A stretch of DNA of 6,979 nucleotides, taken from positions 1 to 6,979 of the forward strand of contig WLND01000083.1 of NCBI GenBank assembly GCA_009726075.1. The letters are read 5' to 3'. A program made the translations under genes and the position numbers. The stretch is from Actinomycetota bacterium (GTDB lineage: Bacteria; Actinomycetota; Actinomycetes; S36-B12). Positions within the stretch are counted from its first letter, which is position 1. Each line of letters opens with the position of its first letter. The notes below the pieces were generated by a model. The model had not been told where the DNA came from. It searched no databases and saw only the letters and a list, made by a program, of their open reading frames with translations. Shown here one piece after another: positions 1-5,761 of the stretch.

Positions 1-207
1 CAGGAGCACGCCGTCTACCGATGGGCCTGCGGCGATGCATCGTCGCCGGCGATCCGCGATGTCACCGCCGATCTCGTGCTGGGGGCCGCGCTCGCGATGC
101 TCGACGACCGCCCGGTTGGCCCGGTCCTCGAACGTGTGCAATCCCACTCAGGGCCGGAGCTTCCGATCGACCTACTCGTCGGCGCAGGTGGGATGCTCGA
201 CACATGA
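1..207 (+). CDS. 3' end of an unrecognised protein-coding gene (N-terminus outside window)
   Basis: Frame 1 is open from the left edge to a TGA at 205-207 and encodes 68 residues, beginning QEHAVYRWACGD and ending LVGAGGMLDT. I do not recognise the family. The visible part is soluble-looking and mixed in character, with one Cys, a hydrophobic helix-like stretch around ADLVLGAALAMLDD and a Gly-rich end. No membrane segment or metal-binding CxxC is visible, and it does not look like the C-terminus of a CsoR-type copper repressor. Its stop codon overlaps the start of the CDF transporter gene by four bases (ATGA at 204-207). This overlap is the best evidence that the frame is real and belongs to the same transcript. 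The overlapping frame that could extend the CDF protein upstream lacks family similarity here, so I prefer this reading. A role alongside metal export is only suggested by position. Confidence 0.6.
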   Translation, partial: QEHAVYRWACGDASSPAIRDVTADLVLGAALAMLDDRPVGPVLERVQSHSGPELPIDLLVGAGGMLDT

Positions 208-1169
208 CCGGATCGCACGCGCACGCGGAAGGCGGCTCGCTTACTCGCTGGGCCTGGCTGTCGATCGCGGCTGCGATCCTCACGATCGGGCTCAAGTCCG
301 GCGCCTACCTGCTCACCGGCTCGGTCGGCCTGCTGTCCGATGCCATGGAGTCGGGGGTCAACCTGGTCGCGGCGGTGCTGGCTCTCGTGGCCCTCACCAT
401 CGCCGCCCGGCCCGCTGATGCTGCCCATCATTTCGGCCACGGCAAGGCCGAGTACTTCTCCGCGGGTGCAGAGGGCCTGATGATCTTTGTCGCGGCCGGC
501 CTCATCATCTACGCCGCCATCCAGCGCCTCTTCGACCCGCAGCCCCTCGAGGCCGTCGGCGTCGGCCTCGCGATCACCCTTCTCGCGACCGCGGTGAATG
601 GGGCGGTGGGCTTCCTGGTCCTCAGAGCGGGCCGGCGCGCTCGCTCGATCACCCTCGTGGCCGATGGCAAGCACCTGCTCACCGACGTCTGGACGTCACT
701 CGGAGTCGTCGTGGGGGTTGCGTTGGTCGCGCTGACCGGGTGGCTCCCGCTCGACTCGATCGTCGCAATCGCCGTCGGCCTGAACATCCTCTGGACCGGC
801 GCGGGACTTATCCGCCATGCGGCGAACGGGCTCATGGACCACGCGATGAATCCCGCAGACGAGGCGCAAATCGCGGGCGTGCTCAAGGAATTCATCGATG
901 AATCCGCTCCGGGCGAACTCGAGTTTCACGGCCTGCAGACTCGCGAATCCGGCCGAGAGCGCTTTGTCTCGCTCCACGTCCTCGTGCCCGGAGCCTGGCC
1001 GGTCGCGCGGGGCCATGACCTGCTCCAGCGAATCGAGGATCGGATCGGCAGCGTCCTGACGGGCGCCCGCGTCCTGACTCATCTGGAGCCCATCGAGGAC
1101 CCGCGCGCCTACGACGAGATGGGCGACGGCCACACGGGCCTCGACACAAGGGGAGGCTGGGTCGTATGA
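204..1169 (+). CDS. Cation diffusion facilitator (CDF) family metal efflux transporter
   Basis: This 321-residue inner-membrane transporter probably exports divalent metal (Zn, Fe, Co, Ni or Mn class) by proton antiport. That mechanism is family knowledge; the substrate is not readable here. Six membrane segments fall near residues 17-37, 43-66, 87-106, 115-137, 162-178 and 183-200, followed by a cytoplasmic C-terminal domain of about 115 residues. TM2 carries SDAMESGVN (D46, E49, S50, N53). The loop after it has HFGHGKAEY (H76, H79, E83). TM5 has ADGKHLLTD (D154, H157, D161), the classic CDF metal site. The short N-terminus has H5 and H7. The start at 204 was chosen because CDF similarity begins just after it, it overlaps the preceding stop as ATGA, and an AGGTGGGA-like ribosome site lies at 186-193. 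Its own stop overlaps copZ, so all three genes are probably translationally coupled. The length is normal for the family. CDF assignment is firm; metal specificity is open. Confidence 0.93.
   Translation: MTGSHAHAEGGSLTRWAWLSIAAAILTIGLKSGAYLLTGSVGLLSDAMESGVNLVAAVLALVALTIAARPADAAHHFGHGKAEYFSAGAEGLMIFVAAGLIIYAAIQRLFDPQPLEAVGVGLAITLLATAVNGAVGFLVLRAGRRARSITLVADGKHLLTDVWTSLGVVVGVALVALTGWLPLDSIVAIAVGLNILWTGAGLIRHAANGLMDHAMNPADEAQIAGVLKEFIDESAPGELEFHGLQTRESGRERFVSLHVLVPGAWPVARGHDLLQRIEDRIGSVLTGARVLTHLEPIEDPRAYDEMGDGHTGLDTRGGWVV
1150..1156 (+). promoter_or_regulatory. Ribosome binding site of copZ
   Basis: GGGGAGG ends nine bases before the ATG at 1166 and lies inside the last codons of the CDF gene. 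It supports the 1166 start and the four-base ATGA overlap, so copZ can be translated both independently and by coupling. Confidence 0.75.
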
Positions 1170-1363
1170 CAACGCGGATCTTCACCATTGAAGGGATGAC
1201 CTGCGGTCACTGCGTAGCAGCGGTGACGAGCGAGGTGGAGAAGGTGCCCGGAATATCGAGGGCAGTCGTGGACTTGGAACAGAAGACGTTGACGGTCACG
1301 GGCGATTTCGACAATGCATTGGTCGTGGCGGCCGTCGACGAGGCCGGGTACGCGGTCATCTGA
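1166..1363 (+). CDS. copZ: CopZ-like copper chaperone (single HMA domain)
   Basis: This 65-residue cytoplasmic protein consists of one heavy-metal-associated domain, the usual size for CopZ. The Cu(I) site is GMTCGHC at residues 10-16, with ligands C13 and C16 and a His between them, as is common in bacterial copper chaperones. The rest matches the beta-alpha-beta-beta-alpha-beta plan: VEKVPGISRAVVDLEQKTLTV as helix end and strands, then a second helix ending AVDEAGYAVI. The conserved aromatic-containing loop AGY is present near the end. It probably binds Cu(I) and hands it to the CopA encoded next on the same transcript. It starts four bases inside the CDF gene with a strong ribosome site. 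Codon use is unlike its neighbours: all three Leu codons are TTG, and a rare ATA Ile occurs. Its stop codon sits inside a perfect palindrome. Family assignment is secure; Cu specificity follows from the GMTCGHC motif and the adjacent CopA. Confidence 0.93.
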   Translation: MTTRIFTIEGMTCGHCVAAVTSEVEKVPGISRAVVDLEQKTLTVTGDFDNALVVAAVDEAGYAVI

Positions 1364-1368
1364 CCGCG
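1351..1368 (+). repeat. Perfect 18-bp palindrome / hairpin over the copZ stop codon
   Basis: CGCGGTCA (1351-1358) and TGACCGCG (1361-1368) are exact reverse complements separated by TC. In RNA this gives a 7-bp stem with an ATCT tetraloop, and the TGA stop at 1361-1363 is in the loop and 3' arm. No U-run follows. A short second dyad, GTGG-T-CCAC, lies at 1369-1377. It may be an intercistronic hairpin that tunes or protects copZ mRNA relative to copA, or a protein-binding palindrome. It does not resemble the known CsoR, CueR or CopY operators. Confidence 0.6.
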
Positions 1369-1385
1369 GTGGTCCACTTCGAGGC

Positions 1386-1391
1386 GGGGAG
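1386..1391 (+). promoter_or_regulatory. Ribosome binding site of copA
   Basis: GGGGAG ends six bases before the ATG at 1398. It fixes the CopA start there rather than at the upstream in-frame ATG at 1314, which would overlap copZ and add 28 residues with no HMA similarity. Confidence 0.75.
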
Positions 1392-1397
1392 CGCACG

Positions 1398-3662
1398 ATG
1401 AGCGAGGCGGGCGCACAGCGCATCGAGATCGAGGTCGGCGGCATGACGTGCGCGTCATGCGCACTGCGCGTGGAGAAGAAGCTCAACCGGATGCCGGGGG
1501 TCGAGGCCTCGGTGAACTACGCCACCGAGCGGGCAACCGTCAGATATGCGCCGGCGACCGTGACCACCGATTCGCTCCTCGCGACGATCGCGGCAATCGG
1601 CTACACGGCGCAGCTCCCGGTGGGACCAGCCCAGAGCGCCACTGATGAAGCGGCGGCCGCGAGAGGCGCGGGGTGGTCGGTCGAGACCGACGCGCTCCGA
1701 GCCCGGCTGGTCATCTGCGCTGCGCTCGCCATCCCCGTTGTCCTGCTCGCGATGGTCCCGGTGCTCCAGTTCGACTTCTGGCAGTGGCTGTCGCTCACGC
1801 TCGCAGCGCCGGTTGTCGTGTGGGGCGCATGGCCGTTTCACCGTGCGGCGGTCTTGAACGCTCGGCACGGGGCGGTCACCATGGACACCCTCATCTCGGT
1901 TGGCGTCACGGCTGCCTTCGGCTGGTCGCTGTGGGCGCTCTTCCTCGGCGGGGCCGGGGATCCCGGCATGCACATGCCTTTCGACCTCATGCCCCGCGAC
2001 GATGCCGCGCCGGCGCTCTACCTTGAGGTAGCCGCCGGTGTCACGACGCTAATCGTCCTGGGTCGCTACCTCGAGTCGAGGGCGAAGACCCGATCGGGTG
2101 CCGCACTCCGTGCGCTTGTCACCCTCGGAGTCAAGGACGTTGCGGTCATGCGCGGGGGAGCCGAGGTCGTGGTGCCGATCGCCGACCTGCGTGTCGGCGA
2201 GCTGTTCGTCGTCCGTCCCGGCGAGCGCATCGCGACTGATGGCATCCTCGAGACGGGAACATCGGCCATCGACTCCTCGATGATCACCGGTGAGTCGATC
2301 CCGGTCGAGGTCGGGCCGGGCGCCAGCGTGACCGGGGCGACCATCAACGTCGGAGGCCGCCTCATCGTTCGGGCGGTGAGGGTCGGTGCCGATACAGCCC
2401 TGTCTCAGATGGTGAGGCTGGTCGGCGAGGCACAATCCGGCAAGGCGCCGGTGCAGCGGCTCGCAGATCGCGTCGCGGCCGTCTTCGTCCCGGTGGTCAT
2501 CGTCCTGGCACTCTCGACCTTGACGTTCTGGCTCATCGACGGTGCAGGCGCGACCAAGGCGTTCACCGCCGCTGTGTCCGTACTCATCATCGCCTGCCCG
2601 TGCGCCCTCGGCCTCGCCACTCCAACGGCCCTGCTCGTCGGCACGGGCCGGGGAGCGCAGCTCGGCATCCTCATCAAGGGCCCCCAGATCCTGGAGTCAA
2701 CCCGACGGGTCGACACCATCGTCATGGACAAGACCGGCACGATCACGACCGGCGAGATGGCCCTGGTCGCGATACTGACCGATGCGATCACGCCGCGCGC
2801 CGAGGCCCTCCGGCTGGCGGGCGCCCTCGAGGCGGCATCGGAGCATCCGATCGCCCGAGCGATCACGATGGCCGCGCAGCATGAGCTCGGCGCAGTGCCA
2901 GAGGTCAGCGAGTTCGCCAGCAGTTCCGGTCTCGGGGCGATGGGGTGCGTCGAGGGCAGGCGCGTCATCGTCGGGCAGGCGGCCTTCATCGCGCAGTCGG
3001 GTGGCAACCTGTCCGGATCGATCCGCCGCGATGTTGAGGCAACCCAGGCGGCTGGCCAGACCGCCGTCATCGTCGCGTGGGACGGCGAGGCGAGATCGGT
3101 GCTGGCAGTGGCCGATGTTCCCAGGGCAACGAGCGCCGAGGCCGTCCGGGATTTCCGCAGCCTGTCGCTCACGCCGTACCTCCTCACGGGCGACCACGAG
3201 CGCGCGGCGCTGGCGGTGGCTGCAGCCGTCGGGATCTCACCGGACCAGGTCATTGCCGGAGTGCTGCCGGCCGAGAAGCTCGACGTGATCCGTCGGCTTC
3301 AGCATGAGGGCAGGGTCGTCGCGATGGTCGGCGACGGCGTGAACGACGCTGCAGCCCTGGCCCAGGCCGACCTCGGAATTGCCATGGGCACCGGAGCGGA
3401 TGCCGCCATCGAGGCGTCCGACCTGACCCTCGTCGGCGGCGACCTGCGCTCGGCTGGTGATGCAATCCGGCTTTCTCGCCGCACCCTGGCCATCATCAAG
3501 GGCAACCTGTTCTGGGCCTTTGCCTACAACGTCGCAGCAATCCCCCTGGCAGCGGCGGGCCTCCTCAATCCGCTCGTCGCCGGCGCAGCCATGGCCTTCA
3601 GCTCGGTATTCGTGGTGTCGAACAGCCTGCGGCTGCGGGGATTCACGCCGAGCCGTGCCTGA
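1398..3662 (+). CDS. copA: Copper-exporting P1B-1-type ATPase CopA
   Basis: This 754-residue ATP-driven Cu(I) exporter sits in the cytoplasmic membrane, and all family hallmarks are visible. One N-terminal HMA domain has GGMTCASC (C18, C21). Membrane helices lie near 103-123, 129-148, 163-184, 207-225, 362-382, 390-412, 703-722 and 724-742. The actuator loop has TGES at 297-300. TM6 has CPC at 400-402 with ALGLATP after it. The phosphorylation site is DKTGT, with D444 as acceptor. The nucleotide-binding HP pair is H483-P484, and the hinge is GDGVND at 645-650. Cu(I) specificity follows from TM7 N703-x6-Y710-N711-x4-P716 and TM8 M732 with S735-S736, the P1B-1 signature. The length is typical for a one-HMA enzyme. 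The TM3-TM4 external loop (about 185-202) holds M191, H192, M193 and M198, a possible exit-side metal site. It is last in the operon with CDF and copZ and is followed by a hairpin. Confidence 0.97.
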   Translation: MSEAGAQRIEIEVGGMTCASCALRVEKKLNRMPGVEASVNYATERATVRYAPATVTTDSLLATIAAIGYTAQLPVGPAQSATDEAAAARGAGWSVETDALRARLVICAALAIPVVLLAMVPVLQFDFWQWLSLTLAAPVVVWGAWPFHRAAVLNARHGAVTMDTLISVGVTAAFGWSLWALFLGGAGDPGMHMPFDLMPRDDAAPALYLEVAAGVTTLIVLGRYLESRAKTRSGAALRALVTLGVKDVAVMRGGAEVVVPIADLRVGELFVVRPGERIATDGILETGTSAIDSSMITGESIPVEVGPGASVTGATINVGGRLIVRAVRVGADTALSQMVRLVGEAQSGKAPVQRLADRVAAVFVPVVIVLALSTLTFWLIDGAGATKAFTAAVSVLIIACPCALGLATPTALLVGTGRGAQLGILIKGPQILESTRRVDTIVMDKTGTITTGEMALVAILTDAITPRAEALRLAGALEAASEHPIARAITMAAQHELGAVPEVSEFASSSGLGAMGCVEGRRVIVGQAAFIAQSGGNLSGSIRRDVEATQAAGQTAVIVAWDGEARSVLAVADVPRATSAEAVRDFRSLSLTPYLLTGDHERAALAVAAAVGISPDQVIAGVLPAEKLDVIRRLQHEGRVVAMVGDGVNDAAALAQADLGIAMGTGADAAIEASDLTLVGGDLRSAGDAIRLSRRTLAIIKGNLFWAFAYNVAAIPLAAAGLLNPLVAGAAMAFSSVFVVSNSLRLRGFTPSRA

Positions 3663-3663
3663 A

Positions 3664-3694
3664 ACCGGCGCGGGCTCAGCCCGGGTCAGCCGGT
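3664..3694. terminator. Probable bidirectional terminator between copA and the hydrolase gene
   Basis: The outer arms ACCGGC (3664-3669) and GCCGGT (3689-3694) are exact complements. They enclose an inner hairpin CGGGC-TCA-GCCCG (3671-3683). It begins two bases after the copA stop and contains the stop codon of the convergent hydrolase gene (3686-3688). There is no U-tract on either strand, which is common for high-GC terminators, so the call rests on the dyad and the tail-to-tail position. Confidence 0.55.
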
Positions 3695-5389
3695 GACATA
3701 GCGAAGCGACGGGAGTGCTGACTGGAGGGCACGAGTCTGCTCCTTCGTCCACCCCTCGGCAGCGACTCCTAGGGCGATCGCCGGACCGTTGTCGGCGTCG
3801 TAGTTGTGGCCGACCTCCGGTGGCGCGCCACCGCTGATGAGGTCCATGCCCACCTGCAGATAGGAGATCACCGGGTACCAGAGCATGTGCGGGTCGACGC
3901 CCGGCCCGAGGGGCGCATCGAGCCAATCGGGCTTGTTCCACAGCAGGTCGGGGCTCCAGTAGACGACCGGGTCGTTCGGGTGTGCCGAGAAGGTGATCGA
4001 TGTCCCGGCCAGCGGCGTCGCTGCCTCAAGCTCGGTGTCGCTGATGAAGACCCGGGCGATGGTGCCGTCGTCGATGACCGGCTGCCACATGGGCCCCCCG
4101 GTACGTCCGGCCTGCCAGGCTTTCCAGAGGCGCGATTGCGAGGGCGGCCCTATCCAGATGACGTGCGAGATCTCGGTTGTGACTTCAGCCGGCGTAGACC
4201 CCTCGATCCACGCGGCCTGGCTTCCGAAGGCGCCGAGCGACTCGCCGTAGAGGATGAGTTCGGGTCGTTGGCCTGCTGGCTTCGCGCGCCAGGCGGCGAG
4301 CACCGCATTGACGAAGCTGTCGTTCTGCACCTGCGTGGTCGCCGGATCGACGACGAACCCGATCCAACTGGGCACCGCCGAGTACTGCACGGTGACGCTC
4401 GTGACGTTGCCGGCCGTGACGGCCTCGATGGAGTTGATGGCATCAGGGTCGATCCAGCCGGTGCCGGTTGCCGACATGATGGCCAGGTACTTGCGGTCCC
4501 AGGCACCGACCCGGTCGAGTTCCTGGACCGCCAGGGCGCTTCGGTCGTCGGGGGTCTGCCCCTGCTGCATGCCTACGTACAGCCGAACGGGGGCCTGCGC
4601 AGGCTGCCCGGTGATCTGCTCGATACTCGCCGGCGTCATCGCATTGCCGACGAAGTAGCGGCCTTCGCGGCCGAGCGTGTTCCAGGCGGCCAGGCTGTCT
4701 ACGCCGCCGCTGTTGACGCCGACGTTCTCCTGGGACTGCCCGGCGGCGCTGGCATTCTCCGCATCGTAGGAGCCGATGAGCGCGGCCAGTCCGACCCGGA
4801 TCACGATGAACGCCCCGAGCACGAGGACGAGGGCGACCCCCAGCCGAATGACGGCAACCCCTCGGTGAACGCGGCTTGGCTGAAGCGCGGCCAGCCAGCG
4901 GCGTAGGGGACCTCGGCGGGCCAAGAGGGCAGCGACGGTGTTCGTGGCGAGCCGAATCGAGCGTGCGGCCAGCAGGAGCAGGGTCGTGATGATTACGGTG
5001 AGCGCGATGACCGTGACCGTGCTGGGCAGGGCGGTGGGCATCGCGAGGGCGTCCTGCTGCTCCGCCTGCCAGCTGACAGAAACCGGAGTGAACGCAAGGG
5101 CCGGAAGCCACGCCACCGCAATGATGGCGATCTGAATCCATGGCTTTGGATGGTGCGCGCACAGCCACGGGATCTTATTCAGGGCCCAGCTGGCAATGGA
5201 CCCGGCCGCGTAGCCGGTGAGGGTTCCCAGAGCCGTGAGCAGGAGCAGGAAGGTGAGGGCGTGGGGCAGCAGCGACGGGGTGAGCGCGGCGGCGTAGCCG
5301 AGCGATGCTCCGACGAGGCCCACGGCACTGGGTCGCCTTCGCACGATTCGATGTGGCGCAACGTCGAGAAGGGAGGTCTGCTGGGGCAC
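3686..5389 (-). CDS. Membrane-anchored alpha/beta-hydrolase, PF15420 N-terminal plus PF10081 catalytic type
   Basis: This 567-residue membrane protein has a hydrophobic N-terminal half and a serine-hydrolase C-terminal half. About five membrane segments are visible near residues 22-42, 44-66, 84-102, 123-142 and 182-204. The first contains TPSLLPH, a variant of the TPSLLPR signature typical of this family's N-terminal domain. An extracytoplasmic-looking linker rich in Ser, Asn and Gly leads to the catalytic domain from about residue 240. The nucleophile elbow is LILYGESLGAFGS with S384. D473 (HPNDPVVYW) and H528 (PPEVGHNYD) are plausible remaining triad members; that assignment is inference. 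The family is uncharacterised biochemically as far as I know, and a role in envelope lipids is a guess. The start is GTG at 5389: an in-frame TGA lies six codons upstream, there is no Shine-Dalgarno sequence, and a -10-like CATGAT sits six bases before the GTG. A later GTG at 5323, preceded at a distance by GAAGG, is an alternative start. It is convergent with copA and divergent from the small membrane protein. Confidence 0.88.
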   Translation of the reverse strand: MPQQTSLLDVAPHRIVRRRPSAVGLVGASLGYAAALTPSLLPHALTFLLLLTALGTLTGYAAGSIASWALNKIPWLCAHHPKPWIQIAIIAVAWLPALAFTPVSVSWQAEQQDALAMPTALPSTVTVIALTVIITTLLLLAARSIRLATNTVAALLARRGPLRRWLAALQPSRVHRGVAVIRLGVALVLVLGAFIVIRVGLAALIGSYDAENASAAGQSQENVGVNSGGVDSLAAWNTLGREGRYFVGNAMTPASIEQITGQPAQAPVRLYVGMQQGQTPDDRSALAVQELDRVGAWDRKYLAIMSATGTGWIDPDAINSIEAVTAGNVTSVTVQYSAVPSWIGFVVDPATTQVQNDSFVNAVLAAWRAKPAGQRPELILYGESLGAFGSQAAWIEGSTPAEVTTEISHVIWIGPPSQSRLWKAWQAGRTGGPMWQPVIDDGTIARVFISDTELEAATPLAGTSITFSAHPNDPVVYWSPDLLWNKPDWLDAPLGPGVDPHMLWYPVISYLQVGMDLISGGAPPEVGHNYDADNGPAIALGVAAEGWTKEQTRALQSALPSLRYVTG

Positions 5390-5459
5390 GATTGCATCAT
5401 GCCATCACTGGTGCGCGCGCAGGCCGGCTTCGGGACGGTGGGCGACGTATGGTGGGCCC
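5390..5459. promoter_or_regulatory. Divergent promoter region with two leaderless-type -10 elements
   Basis: This 70-base gap is the only divergent junction in the window. On the + strand TATGGT (5448-5453) fits the actinobacterial TANNNT -10 pattern and ends six bases before the ATG at 5460. On the minus strand CATGAT (5401-5396) matches four of six TATAAT positions and ends six bases before the GTG at 5389. Initiation seven bases downstream would fall on the first base of each start codon. Neither gene has a convincing ribosome site, and I could not see a good -35 box on either strand. Confidence 0.45.
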
Positions 5460-5741
5460 ATGTGCTGCTTCGTCCTGATTCTCGGACTTCTCGGACCCCG
5501 TCTCGCGTTCCTCTACGCGTGGATCTTCACGCCTCGAGTGACCGATGCCTTCGCCGGAGGATTCTGGCTGCCCCTGCTCGGGCTGCTGTTCCTGCCGTGG
5601 ATGGCGCTCGGCTATGTGCTCGCCTGGGCTCCTGCAACCGGGGTCAGCGGAGTCGGCTGGGCCGTTGTGGCCGTCGGGCTGCTCTTCGACATTGCCAGCT
5701 ACGGCAGCAGGTCCGCCCAGCAGCGCTACAGCACCAACTAG
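5460..5741 (+). CDS. Conserved-looking small membrane protein of unknown function (three helices)
   Basis: This 93-residue hydrophobic protein has membrane segments near residues 4-23, 34-56 and 62-80 and a short polar C-terminus (SRSAQQRYSTN). The N-terminus MCCF has two adjacent cysteines with no signal peptide, followed by LLGPRLAFLYAW. The second segment reads LPLLGLLFLPWMALGYV and the third ends in FDIASYGS. From memory, this plan (MCC start, GPR, LGLxFLPxT/M, D-I-x-S-Y-G) matches a small uncharacterised membrane protein seen in many actinobacteria; that recollection needs a search. No function can be given. The ATG at 5460 is the first start in the frame that preserves the MCC motif; the weak GGTGGG just before it is too close to act as a ribosome site, so a leaderless start is likely. 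It is divergent from the hydrolase and may share its control region. Confidence 0.8.
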   Translation: MCCFVLILGLLGPRLAFLYAWIFTPRVTDAFAGGFWLPLLGLLFLPWMALGYVLAWAPATGVSGVGWAVVAVGLLFDIASYGSRSAQQRYSTN

Positions 5742-5761
5742 GCGGACCTCCCGCAGCCTAG
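5738..5761. terminator. Probable bidirectional terminator containing both convergent stop codons
   Basis: CTAG (5738-5741) pairs with CTAG (5758-5761), and GCGG (5742-5745) pairs with CCGC (5751-5754) around the loop ACCTC. Bases AGC (5755-5757) bulge on one side. The outer stem contains the TAG stop of the small membrane gene (5739-5741) and the TAG stop of the aldo/keto reductase (complement of 5758-5760). Only 16 bases separate the two genes. No U-tract is present, so the terminator function is inferred from the dyad and the tail-to-tail layout. Confidence 0.5.

Noticed and set aside
21..203. Upstream extension of the CDF transporter to an ATG at 21
   Set aside because: The added 61 residues are Arg/Pro-rich without CDF similarity, and the ATG at 204 overlaps the preceding stop as ATGA.
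1314..1397. Upstream extension of CopA to an ATG inside copZ
   Set aside because: The extra 28 residues have no HMA similarity, and the ATG at 1398 has a well-placed GGGGAG.
1364..1397. CsoR, CueR or CopY operator in the copZ-copA gap
   Set aside because: I looked for the CsoR-type TACCC/GGGTA dyad, the CueR-type CCTTCC/GGAAGG dyad and TACAnnTGTA, and found none of them.
2405..3253. 282-codon open frame on the minus strand
   Set aside because: It is antisense to the CopA catalytic core, is Ser/Arg/Ala-rich and low in complexity, and shows no motifs.
3806..4906. 366-codon open frame on the + strand
   Set aside because: It lies wholly antisense to the hydrolase gene, which has clear family motifs. 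The translation is Arg/Gly/Asp-rich with no recognisable domain, typical of a high-GC shadow frame.
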